Origin: Gammaproteobacteria bacterium
GTDB lineage: Bacteria; Pseudomonadota; Gammaproteobacteria; Xanthomonadales; Xanthomonadaceae
DNA length: 64,000 bases
Direction: 5' to 3'
Assembly: GCA_025352045.1 (NCBI GenBank)
Contig: JANXUD010000026.1
Location: 1-64,000, forward strand
Part shown: positions 11,164 through 21,227 of the stretch, in pieces
Position numbering within the stretch: the stretch's first letter is position 1
How the letters are laid out: the number at the start of each line of letters is the position of its first letter
Notes under the pieces: generated by a model
Told to the model about the DNA's origin: nothing
Database searches by the model: none
The model's input: the letters and a program-made list of their open reading frames with translations, nothing else
Position numbers and translations under genes: made by a program

Positions 11164-11853
11164 GTGTTCACGCCCGCCGAACTCGCCGCGATCGCGCTGA
11201 GCCTGCGGGTGTCGCTGCTGGCGGTGCTCTGCGCCCTGCCCTTCGCCGTCGCGACGGCCTACGTGCTGGCGCGCAAGCAGTTCGTCGGCAAGACCGCCTT
11301 CGATGCCATCGTCCACCTCCCCTTGCTGATGCCGCCGGTGCTGACGGGTTACGCCTTGCTGGTGCTGCTCGGCAAGCGCGGCCTGATCGGCCAGCCGCTG
11401 GACGCCTGGTTCGGTGTCAGCTTCGCCTTCCGCTGGACCGGCGCGGTGGTGGCGGCAGCGATCATGGCCTTTCCGCTGTTCGTGCGCTCGGTGCGCCTGT
11501 CCCTGGAAGCCATTCCGCGCGAGATCGACGAGATGGCCTCGACCCTCGGCGCCCGGCCCTGGCGCGCGTTCTGGCAGGTGCTGTTGCCGCTCAGCCTGCC
11601 CGGCATCGGCGCGGGGGCGGTGCTGGCCTTCGCCAAGGCCCTGGGCGAATTCGGCGCGACGATCACCTTCGTGTCCAATATCCCGGGCCAGACGCAGACC
11701 ATCGCGCTGGCCATGCAGACCCTAACCCAGGCGCCGGGCGGCTCGGCGGGAATCTGGCGGCTGGCCATCGTGTCGCTTGCCCTATCCGTGGGCGCCTTGC
11801 TTGCCTCCGAATGGATGGTGCGCCGGGCGCGCTATCGCATGCCCAGCGAGTAG
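11164..11853 (+). CDS. modB: Molybdate ABC transporter permease
   Basis: 229 residues beginning with a GTG directly after the modA stop. It has five or six membrane helices and the permease EAA-type loop EIDEMASTLGARPWRAFWQV followed by LGEFGATITFVSNIPG, both diagnostic of ModB. It would pair with ModA and an ATPase ModC. No modC is found: the next gene is a VOC protein and the nearest ABC ATPase in the window is Wzt, 36 kb away. The ATPase must be encoded elsewhere or supplied by another transporter. Confidence 0.94.
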   Translation: MFTPAELAAIALSLRVSLLAVLCALPFAVATAYVLARKQFVGKTAFDAIVHLPLLMPPVLTGYALLVLLGKRGLIGQPLDAWFGVSFAFRWTGAVVAAAIMAFPLFVRSVRLSLEAIPREIDEMASTLGARPWRAFWQVLLPLSLPGIGAGAVLAFAKALGEFGATITFVSNIPGQTQTIALAMQTLTQAPGGSAGIWRLAIVSLALSVGALLASEWMVRRARYRMPSE

Positions 11854-11920
11854 GCTGGGCGCGGCGCGGCGGCAGGGTTGCGGGTAGCATCGGCGGACGC
11901 ATCCTGGGAGGGAGCAAGGC

Positions 11921-12310
11921 ATGACTGCGAGCTTGGCCAGCATCACCCCGCTCGTCCCGGCGGGGCCGTCCATCGAGGACGCGCTGACGCTATATGTCGG
12001 CCACATGGGCTTCCGCGTGCTCTGGCAGGCGGTCGGCATGGCCGGCGTCGAGCGCGACGGCGTTACCCTAAACCTGATGCAGAGCGACGACCGCCACTGG
12101 GCAGAGAATTCGAGCTTCAGCATCGGCGTGCACGACCTCCCCGCCCTGCATGCCGAATACGCCGACGTCCCCGGCCGCGTCGGCACGATCGAGCCCAAAC
12201 CCTGGGGCCGGGTCGAGTTCCACATGGTCCTGCAGAGCGGCGTCTGCCTGCAGTTTTACGAAGCCGAGGAGCTACCGATCACCTCGCGCGTCAACCGCTC
12301 GACCGACTGA
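11921..12310 (+). CDS. VOC-family (glyoxalase/bleomycin-resistance fold) protein
   Basis: 129 residues with the split beta-alpha-beta pattern of VOC proteins: SIEDALTLYVGHMGFRVLWQ, then GVTLNLMQSDDRHWAEN and, in the second half, WGRVEFHMVLQSGVCLQFYE. His and Glu residues that could bind metal are present, but not in an order that identifies a known enzyme. Start at ATG 11921 with a strong GGGAGGGAG ribosome site. It may be co-transcribed with modAB (67-nt gap) but has no clear functional link. Confidence 0.8.
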   Translation: MTASLASITPLVPAGPSIEDALTLYVGHMGFRVLWQAVGMAGVERDGVTLNLMQSDDRHWAENSSFSIGVHDLPALHAEYADVPGRVGTIEPKPWGRVEFHMVLQSGVCLQFYEAEELPITSRVNRSTD

Positions 12311-12373
12311 GCCATTGCTTGGCCACCGCTTGATAGTGGTAGCGGAAGGCTGCGATCAGCAGGGCAGTCCGGC

Positions 12374-14668
<2,295 letters not shown>

Positions 14669-14684
14669 GCCGGCAGTATGAATG

Positions 14685-14717
14685 GGGCCAGGTCCAATTA
14701 TGCCCCCGACCTGGCCC
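14685..14717. promoter_or_regulatory. 10-bp inverted repeat between divergent maeB and zinc-ribbon gene
   Basis: GGGCCAGGTC (14685-14694) and GACCTGGCCC (14708-14717) are perfect inverted arms around a 13-nt spacer. The spacer contains ATTATG, which on the minus strand reads CATAAT, a plausible maeB -10 box; on the plus strand TAGAAT at 14726-14731 is a plausible -10 for the other gene. The dyad could be an operator for both, or a hairpin. Confidence 0.5.
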
Positions 14718-14751
14718 GAGGCCGCTAGAATCGCGGCTTCGGAAGGGAGCG

Positions 14752-15207
14752 ATGGACACGATGAGCATCGACAAGTCGGGGACCTGGTGGACCGGTACCG
14801 AGCCAGGCGACCTGGAGCCGTATCTCACCTACTTCGCCAGCGATGCGAACTTCACGGTGGACGAGTTTCGCCTCAGCCGCTGCCCGGATTGCGGCAGCCC
14901 CCTGTTCCAGGTCGAATACCTCGACGCGCGCACCAGCGCCCGCCATGTCTGCATGGCCTGCGGCCGCGCGCAGTTCGTCTGCGACGGCGGCGGGCCGCGT
15001 TGGCACGGGCCGGCGCGCAGCTTCATCTGCCCCGCCTGCAGCAGCCAGGTCGCCAATGTCGGCGTGGGCTTCACGCTCAACCAGGCAAAGGATGCGGTGG
15101 ACTGGTTGTACGTCGGGCTGCGCTGCGCGCGCTGCGGCCTGCTGGGCTGCGCGGCGGACTGGAGCCTGGGCTACTCGCCCTCGATGCACGTGCTCGACTG
15201 GGCCTGA
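14752..15207 (+). CDS. Cysteine-rich zinc-ribbon-like protein
   Basis: 151 residues with four CxxC knuckles: CPDC 44-47, CMAC 67-70, CPAC 93-96 and CARC 125-128, plus Cys77 and Cys133. This spacing suggests two zinc ribbons. Trp-rich ends (TWWTGTEPGDLEPYLTYF, DWSLGYSPSMHVLDWA) frame them. I know no function for it. GGAAGGGAGC precedes the ATG at 14752; MSIDKSG four codons later (ATG at 14761) is an alternative start. Convergent with the DUF1704 gene, only 6 nt between stops. Confidence 0.75.
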   Translation: MDTMSIDKSGTWWTGTEPGDLEPYLTYFASDANFTVDEFRLSRCPDCGSPLFQVEYLDARTSARHVCMACGRAQFVCDGGGPRWHGPARSFICPACSSQVANVGVGFTLNQAKDAVDWLYVGLRCARCGLLGCAADWSLGYSPSMHVLDWA

Positions 15208-15213
15208 CCGCGT

Positions 15214-16524
15214 TCAGGAGAGGCCGAGGACGAGGTCGTCGGCGTCGATGTGGTCCAGGTGGATCCTGTTGACGAACAAGGAGAACGCCAGCATCCCGGC
15301 GAGGCCGTTGGCGCGCTGGATCCATGGCGGCAGGAAGCGCGGCGGCGAGACCAGGCCGCTGTCGTGCGAGGACTCGAACTCGAACACGTCCTCCAGCGCC
15401 ATCTTGCCGGCGAACAACTGCCGCGCCAGCACCAGCTTGCGGTTGCGCAGGCACCAGCGGAAGAAGGTGTGCACGCTCAGCAGGCCGTGCAGGTAGACCG
15501 TGTCCTTGGTGAAGGCCGCGCCGCCCGAGGTCGGCACGCCGCGGAACACGCGCTGCGCCGAACTGAAGCTGTCCGCGTCGGTCTGCCCGGCATCCACGAA
15601 GAACTTGAACACGTCGATGAAGTTGGCGCCCTTGAGCGCCATGTCGATGGCGACGATGCGCAGGCTGATGCGCTTCATGCGCTCGATGTCCATCGCCCCG
15701 GACATCATCTCCGACAGTGTCGCCAGTCCCTCCTGGGTCGAGGTGGTGCGCGGCGAGCCGCGCGCCAGCGAGCCCAGCACCGACTGCTCGCGGCCATTGA
15801 GCCCGGTGAGCGTGTGCACGAAGGCCTCGTGCATCAGCAGCTGGTTGCGGTCGTATTCGGTGAAGCCCGTGTTGGTGCGCAGCCTGATCCGCGTGGACGA
15901 GGCCGCCGCCTTGGCGATCAGGTTGGGGTCGAGCTCGACCCGGATCGCGCCCTTGCCGAAGAAGGCGTCGATCTGCTCCTGAAGTTCTTCCTGCACGCGC
16001 TCGGCCGACAGCACGTAGGCCGGCTCCAGCCCGCTCAGCTCCTGGTCCAGTTCATTGGCCAGGTCGATGAAATGCTGCGCGGCCTCCAGGTTGGTCGGGC
16101 TGTCCGCGCCCGGCAGGCGGCTGGCCGGTCGCCCGAACAACCGGATCGAATGGTCGGTGACTTCCGGCGTGCCGGCGGCGTCGAGCAGGCGCGTCGCGGT
16201 GCGCCAGCTGGCGCAGGTCAGGTGGATGTAGCGGCCGATGGGATGGGTGGTGTCGAGCTGCTGGTCCACCGCGTCCAGCTCGGCCCGGACCTCGGTGAAA
16301 TCCTGCTTGCGATAGCTGATGACCGGCATGATCGGCTGGCCCCGACGCCAACCATCCAGGAAGTCCGATTGCGCCTGGGCCGGCCAACTCACCGCTTCCA
16401 GCACGCGCAGGCCCTTGACCGCCGCGACCAGCCGCTGGTCCAGCGCTGCGTAGTGCGCCAGCTCGTGCACGGTGTCGGTCGTCGGCGCCGGCGGAGCGAC
16501 CGCGGAGGCTGGCGTGGTGTCCAT
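15214..16524 (-). CDS. DUF1704 'QEGLA motif' putative metallopeptidase
   Basis: 436 residues. The family name comes from the QEGLA motif, here at 264-268 (STQEGLATLSEMMSG). Upstream lies HEAFVH at 232-237, an HExxxH motif; in eukaryotic relatives of the same Pfam family (MATCAP/KIAA0895L, a tubulin tyrosine carboxypeptidase) this motif and the Glu of EGLA bind zinc. Bacterial members are often annotated as modulating flavohaemoglobin expression. No signal peptide, so cytoplasmic. The ATG overlaps the rsgA stop by one nt, so it is translated after rsgA. The bacterial substrate is unknown. Confidence 0.85.
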   Translation of the reverse strand: MDTTPASAVAPPAPTTDTVHELAHYAALDQRLVAAVKGLRVLEAVSWPAQAQSDFLDGWRRGQPIMPVISYRKQDFTEVRAELDAVDQQLDTTHPIGRYIHLTCASWRTATRLLDAAGTPEVTDHSIRLFGRPASRLPGADSPTNLEAAQHFIDLANELDQELSGLEPAYVLSAERVQEELQEQIDAFFGKGAIRVELDPNLIAKAAASSTRIRLRTNTGFTEYDRNQLLMHEAFVHTLTGLNGREQSVLGSLARGSPRTTSTQEGLATLSEMMSGAMDIERMKRISLRIVAIDMALKGANFIDVFKFFVDAGQTDADSFSSAQRVFRGVPTSGGAAFTKDTVYLHGLLSVHTFFRWCLRNRKLVLARQLFAGKMALEDVFEFESSHDSGLVSPPRFLPPWIQRANGLAGMLAFSLFVNRIHLDHIDADDLVLGLS

Positions 16525-17597
16525 CAGCGGCGCCCGAGTTTGTCCTTGGCCCGGCGCGGCTTGGCCTGCTGGATGCTGCGCTCCTCGGCGCGGCGCTGGG
16601 CCAGGCTGACGGCGGCGGCATCGCGCTCGTCGCGCAGCTTGCAGTAGTGCGCGTAGCGGGCTTCGTCCAGCGAGCCGTCGGCGATGGCGGCGTTGACCGC
16701 GCAGCCGGGCTCGTTGCTGTGCCCGCAATCGCTGAAGCGGCACATTCCGGACAGCGCCTCGATGTCCTCGAAGCCGCCGTCGGCCAGGTCCTCCTCGCCG
16801 CTCAGCTTGAGCTCGCGCATGCCCGGCGTGTCGATCAGCACGCCGCCCTGCGGCAGCGGCGTGAGCACGCGGTGCGTGGTGGTGTGGCGGCCACGTGAAT
16901 CGTTGGCGCGCACGGCGGCCGTCTTCATCTTCTCGCGGCCCAGCAGGGTGTTGCTCAGCGTGGACTTGCCCGCGCCCGAGGACCCGACCAGCACCGCGCT
17001 CTTGCCCGGCCCCAGGTACTGGTGCAGGACGACCAGGCTGTCCGCGGATTTCGCGTTGACCGCATGGATCGGGATGCCCTGCGCGCGGACATCGCCCAGC
17101 AGTTCGAACGCGCCCTCGACCAGCGCGGGATCCGTGAGCAGGTCCACCTTGGTCAGCACCAGCACCGGCGAGGCGCCGCTGGCCTGGATCACCAGCAGGT
17201 AGCGCTCGATGCGGCGCGGGTTGAAGTCGGCGTCCAGGCCGCAGACCACCAGGACGTGATCAACATTTGCGGCGATCAGCTGCTGCCGGTAATGCTCGCC
17301 GGCGGCGCCGCGCTTGAGCAGGGCATGGCGGGGCAGCAGCTCGATGATGTTGGCGCCGTCGCTGTCGAGCACGACCCAATCGCCGACCGCGGCGCGCAGG
17401 GCCGGATCGCCGCGCGGGCGGGTCCAGGCGGCGGGTGGCTGGACGCGGCGGACATCGCCGCTGAACTCGGACACGTCGTAGCCGCTGCGGTGCTGGCCGG
17501 TGACCCGGGCGACCCGGCGCGTCCCCGCGGCGGCGACCAGGTCGGGCGCGTCCGACCAGCCGATCGGGCGGAGGCGGACATGGGGATCGGATGACAT
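16524..17597 (-). CDS. rsgA: Small ribosomal subunit biogenesis GTPase RsgA
   Basis: 357 residues with the circularly permuted GTPase order: G4 TKVD at 149-152, G1 GSSGAGKS at 205-212, G3 DTPG at 256-259, followed by the zinc site CRFSDCGHSNEPGC (Cys286, Cys291, His293, Cys299). An OB-fold domain precedes them. RsgA helps mature the 30S subunit. Start at MSSDPHVRLRP (17597) because TAGAAT, a -10-like box, ends 7 nt upstream at 17605 on the minus strand; the open frame continues 29 codons further without a ribosome site. The message may be leaderless. Confidence 0.95.
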   Translation of the reverse strand: MSSDPHVRLRPIGWSDAPDLVAAAGTRRVARVTGQHRSGYDVSEFSGDVRRVQPPAAWTRPRGDPALRAAVGDWVVLDSDGANIIELLPRHALLKRGAAGEHYRQQLIAANVDHVLVVCGLDADFNPRRIERYLLVIQASGASPVLVLTKVDLLTDPALVEGAFELLGDVRAQGIPIHAVNAKSADSLVVLHQYLGPGKSAVLVGSSGAGKSTLSNTLLGREKMKTAAVRANDSRGRHTTTHRVLTPLPQGGVLIDTPGMRELKLSGEEDLADGGFEDIEALSGMCRFSDCGHSNEPGCAVNAAIADGSLDEARYAHYCKLRDERDAAAVSLAQRRAEERSIQQAKPRRAKDKLGRR

Positions 17598-17604
17598 CGT
17601 CTTG

Positions 17605-17610
17605 ATTCTA
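17605..17610 (-). promoter_or_regulatory. TAGAAT -10-like box of rsgA
   Basis: On the minus strand TAGAATC is followed after only 7 nt (17598-17604) by the rsgA ATG, and no purine-rich ribosome site is present. No clear -35 is seen 17 nt upstream. The same TAGAATC word precedes modA, the genes at 14752 and 27750 and the cystathionine beta-synthase gene. Confidence 0.5.
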
Positions 17611-17704
17611 GCGCCTGCACATGCCCTTGACCCCTGGCGGCGCACTATTGGCCCACTGAACGGGTCGCGCAGCGCGCCTCCCACCGCCCAAACAAGGCCC
17701 CCGC

Positions 17705-18085
17705 ATGTCCAACGCCCCCCTCGTCGTCCTCGTCCTTGCCGGCCTGGGCTTTGCCGGCTTCGGCGCCTGGCTGCTCGTGGACCCGTCCGGTGGACTGGGC
17801 GGGGTCGGGATCGGCGCCACGACTCCCGCCGGGCTGGTCGAGCTGCGCGCCTTCTACGGCGGCTGCGAATTGGGGCTGGGCGCCTTCCTGCTGGCCTGCG
17901 CGGCCAAACCCGAGTGGCGCGAGGCCGGCCTTTGGCTGGCCCTGCTGGCCAATGGCGGCACCGGACTGGCGCGGCTGCTGGGCATCGGCCTTGCGGGCTG
18001 GCTGTTCACCCCTTTCCTGGTTTCGGCCCTGGTCTGGGAATTCGGCTTCGCGATGGCCAGCGCCTGGGCCCTCCGTACCCTCTGA
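17705..18085 (+). CDS. DUF4345-like membrane protein
   Basis: 126 residues forming four hydrophobic segments, with the family pattern VELRAFYGGCELGLGAFLLA in the middle and LLANGGTGLARLLGI. Members are small integral membrane proteins of unknown role. It is divergent from rsgA (107 nt) and followed by an inverted pair of REP sequences. Confidence 0.75.
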   Translation: MSNAPLVVLVLAGLGFAGFGAWLLVDPSGGLGGVGIGATTPAGLVELRAFYGGCELGLGAFLLACAAKPEWREAGLWLALLANGGTGLARLLGIGLAGWLFTPFLVSALVWEFGFAMASAWALRTL

Positions 18086-18098
18086 CGACGGCCACTGT

Positions 18099-18160
18099 GC
18101 GAGCGGCTTCAGCCGCGATCCCGCTCCCGGAATCCGTTGATCGCGGCTGAAGCCGCTCCT
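18099..18160. repeat. Inverted pair of REP-like palindromes
   Basis: Copy one, GAGCGGCTTCAGCCGCGAT (18101-18119), and its reverse complement at 18140-18158 are separated by about 20 nt. Each copy is itself a small hairpin (GCGGCTTCAGCCGC) and together they make a long stem. The same unit occurs at 20059-20079 and, inverted, at 21305-21325. It lies between two genes on the plus strand and could act as an mRNA stabiliser or attenuator. Confidence 0.85.
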
Positions 18161-18204
18161 ACAGGTGGTAGGCTGGCGGCGGTTTTTTCACCTATCGTCG
18201 ACAG

Positions 18205-19455
18205 ATGACCCAGCACGCCATCGCCACCCGCGGCAGCCTGACCGAAGTCCGCTACGAGATTCGCGGCGAACTCGCCCGCCGCGCCCACGAACTGGAGGCC
18301 CAGGGCCGCCAGCTGATCAAGCTCAACATCGGCAATCCGGGCGCCTTCGGCTTCCGCGCGCCCGAGCACCTGCAGGCGGCGATCGCGCAGAACCTGCCAG
18401 CCACCGACCCGTACACCCACCAGCAGGGCCTGCACAGCGTGCGCGAAGCGATCGCCGCGCACTACCGCAGCCGCGGCGCGCCCAACGCGGTGCCCGAGCG
18501 CGTGTTCATCGGCAATGGCGTGTCCGAGCTGATCGACATCTGCCTGCGCGCACTGCTCAATCCCGGTGACGAAGTGCTGGTGCCGAGTCCCGACTATCCG
18601 CTGTGGACCGCGGCCACCATCCTCAACGACGGCGTCGCGGTGCACTACGACTGCCTGCCGGAAAATGCCTTCCTGCCGGATCCGGAGGCGGTGGAGGCGA
18701 AGGTCACGGCGCGCACGCGCGCACTGGTCATCATCAACCCGAACAACCCGACCGGCGCGGTGTATCCGCGCGCGCTGCTCGAGCGGCTGGTGGACGTGGC
18801 CAGGCGCCACCACCTGCTGCTGCTCTGCGACGAGATCTACGACGGCATCACCTACGACGACGCGGTGTTCGAACCGCTGGCGGCGATTGCCGGCGAGCAG
18901 CCCTGCATCAGCCTGGGCGGCCTGTCCAAGGTGCATCGTGCCTGCGGCTGGCGCACCGGCTGGGCCCTGCTCTCGGGCGAAGCCACCCGGATCGGCGCCT
19001 ACCACCACGCCATCGACCTGCTCGGCGCGTTGCGCCTGTGTTCCAACGTGCCGGGCCAGTACGCGGTGCCCGCGGCACTCAGCGGACCCGACACCATTGG
19101 CCCGCTGTGCGCGCCGGGCGGCCGCCTGTACGAGACGCGCCGCGCGGTGATCGATGCCTGTGCCAACAGCGAGCACCTGAGCCTGGTCACGCCCCAGGGT
19201 GCGCTGTACGCCTTCCCTGCGGTGGTCGGCGATGCCGCGGAGGGCTTCGACGACCATCTGTTCGCGCTGGAACTGCTCGAGGTCGAGGGCGTGTTGGTGG
19301 TGCCGGGCAGCAGCTTCAACGTAGCCTATCGCAATCATTTCCGGGTCACCCTGCTGCCCGAGGCGGGCATGATCGGCGAGGTTTTCCGCCGCATCGACCA
19401 CCTGCTCGAGCGCTATGCGCAGGCTGCGCGCGAGCGCCGGGTGGCGGTCGCCTGA
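18205..19455 (+). CDS. alaA: Class I aminotransferase, AlaA-like (alanine/glutamate)
   Basis: 416 residues of fold-type I PLP aminotransferase. Landmarks are NIGNPGAFGF (41-50), the NPNNPTG loop at 178-184, CDEIYDGITYDD (208-219) and the PLP lysine Lys242 in GGLSKVHRACGWRTGW. The latter stretch, with LSKxxRxxGxRxGW, matches the AlaA/glutamate-pyruvate subgroup. It would interconvert pyruvate and alanine using glutamate. Start at ATG 18205, which gives the conserved N-terminus; the leader contains no strong ribosome site. It is followed by an SGNH hydrolase gene after 19 nt, so the two are likely one transcript. Substrate specificity is inferred. Confidence 0.88.
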   Translation: MTQHAIATRGSLTEVRYEIRGELARRAHELEAQGRQLIKLNIGNPGAFGFRAPEHLQAAIAQNLPATDPYTHQQGLHSVREAIAAHYRSRGAPNAVPERVFIGNGVSELIDICLRALLNPGDEVLVPSPDYPLWTAATILNDGVAVHYDCLPENAFLPDPEAVEAKVTARTRALVIINPNNPTGAVYPRALLERLVDVARRHHLLLLCDEIYDGITYDDAVFEPLAAIAGEQPCISLGGLSKVHRACGWRTGWALLSGEATRIGAYHHAIDLLGALRLCSNVPGQYAVPAALSGPDTIGPLCAPGGRLYETRRAVIDACANSEHLSLVTPQGALYAFPAVVGDAAEGFDDHLFALELLEVEGVLVVPGSSFNVAYRNHFRVTLLPEAGMIGEVFRRIDHLLERYAQAARERRVAVA

Positions 19456-19474
19456 GCCGCGTCGCGGCGCGCCC

Positions 19475-20086
19475 GTGCACTACCTCGCGCTCGGTGACTC
19501 CTACACGATCGGCGAAGGCGTGGCAGAAGGCAATCGCTGGCCCGTGCAACTGGCCGCGGCCCTGCGCGCGCGGGGCCTGCCGGTCGAGCCGCCGCGGATC
19601 ATCGCCACCAGCGGCTGGACCACGGAAGAACTGTCCGCCGCCATCGATGCGGCGGCACAGCAGCATGCGTTGTTGCCACGCTACGACCTGGTGACCCTGG
19701 GCATCGGCGTCAACGACCAGTACCGCGGCCGCGCGCTGGACGGCTATGCGCTTGCCTTCCGCATGTTGCTGGAGCGCGCCATCGCCTTCGCCGATGGCCA
19801 GGGCCGGCGCGTGCTCGTGCCGTCGATCCCGGACTGGGGCACGACGCCCTTCGCCCGTTCTTCCGGTCGCGACTGTGTCGACATTGCCGAGCGCATCGAC
19901 GCCTTCAACGCCGTGGCCGCCGCGGTTTGCGCCCAGCGTGGCGTGGCCTTCATCGACGTGACCACGCTGGGCCGCCGCAAGGACAACCTGGCGCTGCTGG
20001 TCGACGATGGACTGCATCCCTCCGCCGCGCTCTACCTGCAATGGGTCGCACGACTCGTGCGAGCGGCTTCAGCCGCGATAGCCTGA
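19475..20086 (+). CDS. SGNH/GDSL-type hydrolase with a REP-encoded C-terminus
   Basis: 203 residues from a GTG at 19475. Ser9 lies in the GDSY motif (LALGDSYTIGEGV), GVND at 78-81 supplies the oxyanion Asn80, and DDGLHPS (177-183) gives the Asp178/His181 pair, so all four SGNH blocks are present. No signal peptide is seen. It probably cleaves an ester or thioester. The last eight residues (RAASAAIA) are encoded by a REP palindrome (20059-20079) and the TGA follows directly, so the original terminus may have been replaced. The frame is open 20 codons upstream, overlapping the aminotransferase; the GTG is preferred. Confidence 0.86.
   Translation: MHYLALGDSYTIGEGVAEGNRWPVQLAAALRARGLPVEPPRIIATSGWTTEELSAAIDAAAQQHALLPRYDLVTLGIGVNDQYRGRALDGYALAFRMLLERAIAFADGQGRRVLVPSIPDWGTTPFARSSGRDCVDIAERIDAFNAVAAAVCAQRGVAFIDVTTLGRRKDNLALLVDDGLHPSAALYLQWVARLVRAASAAIA
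20059..20079 (+). repeat. REP-like palindrome overlapping the SGNH hydrolase 3' end
   Basis: Contains GAGCGGCTTCAGCCGCGAT, identical to the copy at 18101-18119. It lies within the coding sequence and provides its last codons. An inverted copy sits at 21305-21325, so the two bracket the repeat array and the ATP-grasp gene. Confidence 0.85.
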
Positions 20087-20088
20087 AC

Positions 20089-20288
20089 GGGGCCGGTTCT
20101 TTCACACGCGTGCAGCAGCTGGCGCAGGTCGGGGCCGGTTCTTTCACACGCGTGGGGCAGCTGGCGCAGGTCGGGGCCGGTTCTTCCACACGCGTGGGGC
20201 AGCCCGTCGCGGGAGCCGGGCCGCTATCCACGCGCGTGAAAGAACCGGCCCCATTCACCCCATTCACGCGCGTGAAAGAACCGGCCCC
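20089..20288. repeat. Array of five 24-nt palindromic units, three forward and two inverted
   Basis: Forward units start at 20089, 20131 and 20173, spaced exactly 42 nt, each reading GGGGCCGGTTCTT followed by (T/C)CACACGCGTG. The spacers between them are near-identical (CAGCTGGCGCAGGTC). Inverted units lie at 20229-20252 and 20265-20288, spaced 36 nt, with core CACGCGCGTGAAAGAA then CCGGCCCC. Units at 20173-20196 and 20229-20252 pair over about 22 of 24 positions around a 32-nt loop. The array begins 2 nt after the SGNH stop and ends just before the ATP-grasp start. Confidence 0.9.
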
Positions 20289-20312
20289 GTTCACGTTATG
20301 ACAAAATGCGGC

Positions 20313-21227
20313 ATGCGCATCGCCCTCGTTACCGCCATCGCCGCCTTCGCCCTGGACGAGGACCTGCGGCCCCTGCAGCAGGCCCTGCACGCCGCCGGCA
20401 TCGAGGCGCCGATCGTGGCCTGGGACGACGCCACGGTGAGCTGGTCGCGCATCGACATCGCCCTGCTGCGTTCGCCTTGGGACTACACCACGCGCCTGGC
20501 CGAATTCCTCGACTGGGCCGAACGCACCAGCACGCAGACCTGCCTGCTCAATCCGCTCGAGGTAATCCGCCACAACACCGACAAGCACTACCTGGGCGAG
20601 CTCGCGGCGCAGGGCCTGTCGGTCGTGCCGAGCCGCTACGTGGAACCCAACGACCGCGCCTCGGGCGGGCTCGATGGCTTCCTCGCCGAATTTGGCGGAG
20701 CCGCGGAATTCGTGGTCAAGCCCTGCGTCGGCGCCGGCTCCCGCGATGCGCAACGCTATTCCCGCGCGCAGCTGCTGGAAGCACGCGCGCACATCGAGCG
20801 CCTGCAGGCGCAGGGACGCAGCGTGCTGCTGCAGCCCTACCTGCCCAGCGTGGACGACGCGGGCGAGACGGCCTTGGTCTTCTTCGGTGGCGTGTTCAGC
20901 CACGCCATCCGCAAGGGCCCGCTGCTGCAGCGCGACCAGGGCCCGACCCGCGCCCTGTTCGCGCCAGAAAAGATCGCCCCGCGCACCCCCGGCGGCGACG
21001 AGCTCGCGCTGGCCGGCCGCGTGCTCGCCGCCCTGCCTGGCGGGCCCTTGCCCTACGCGCGGGTCGACCTGATCCGCGGCAGCGACGGCGCACCCTGCCT
21101 GCTGGAGCTCGAGCTCACCGAGCCCTCGCTGTTCTTCCCCTTTTCCGAAGGCGCCGCCGAGCGTTTCGTCGCCGTCCTGGAAAAAAAGTGGTCAGAGCAC
21201 ATTTCACGGCGCGACCTGCCCGCCTGA
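20313..21227 (+). CDS. ATP-grasp domain protein (RimK/glutathione-synthetase-like)
   Basis: 304 residues (309 if the ATG at 20298 is used; neither has a ribosome site, and MRIALVTAIAAF is the usual start of relatives). The ATP-grasp core is seen in NTDKHYLGELAAQGLSVVP, the phosphate-binding lysine region AEFVVKPCVGAGSRDAQRY, LLQPYLPSVDDAGETALVFF and the metal-binding LELELTEPSLFFPF. The family ligates an amine or thiol to an acyl phosphate; the substrates here are unknown. The gene is bracketed by repeats and its last codons (KWSEHISRRDLPA) fall in the left arm of a 27-nt inverted repeat. Confidence 0.82.
   Translation: MRIALVTAIAAFALDEDLRPLQQALHAAGIEAPIVAWDDATVSWSRIDIALLRSPWDYTTRLAEFLDWAERTSTQTCLLNPLEVIRHNTDKHYLGELAAQGLSVVPSRYVEPNDRASGGLDGFLAEFGGAAEFVVKPCVGAGSRDAQRYSRAQLLEARAHIERLQAQGRSVLLQPYLPSVDDAGETALVFFGGVFSHAIRKGPLLQRDQGPTRALFAPEKIAPRTPGGDELALAGRVLAALPGGPLPYARVDLIRGSDGAPCLLELELTEPSLFFPFSEGAAERFVAVLEKKWSEHISRRDLPA

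Noticed and set aside
20089..20288. CRISPR array
   Set aside because: Units occur in both orientations and the spacers are near copies of each other, with no cas genes, so it is a palindrome array and not CRISPR.
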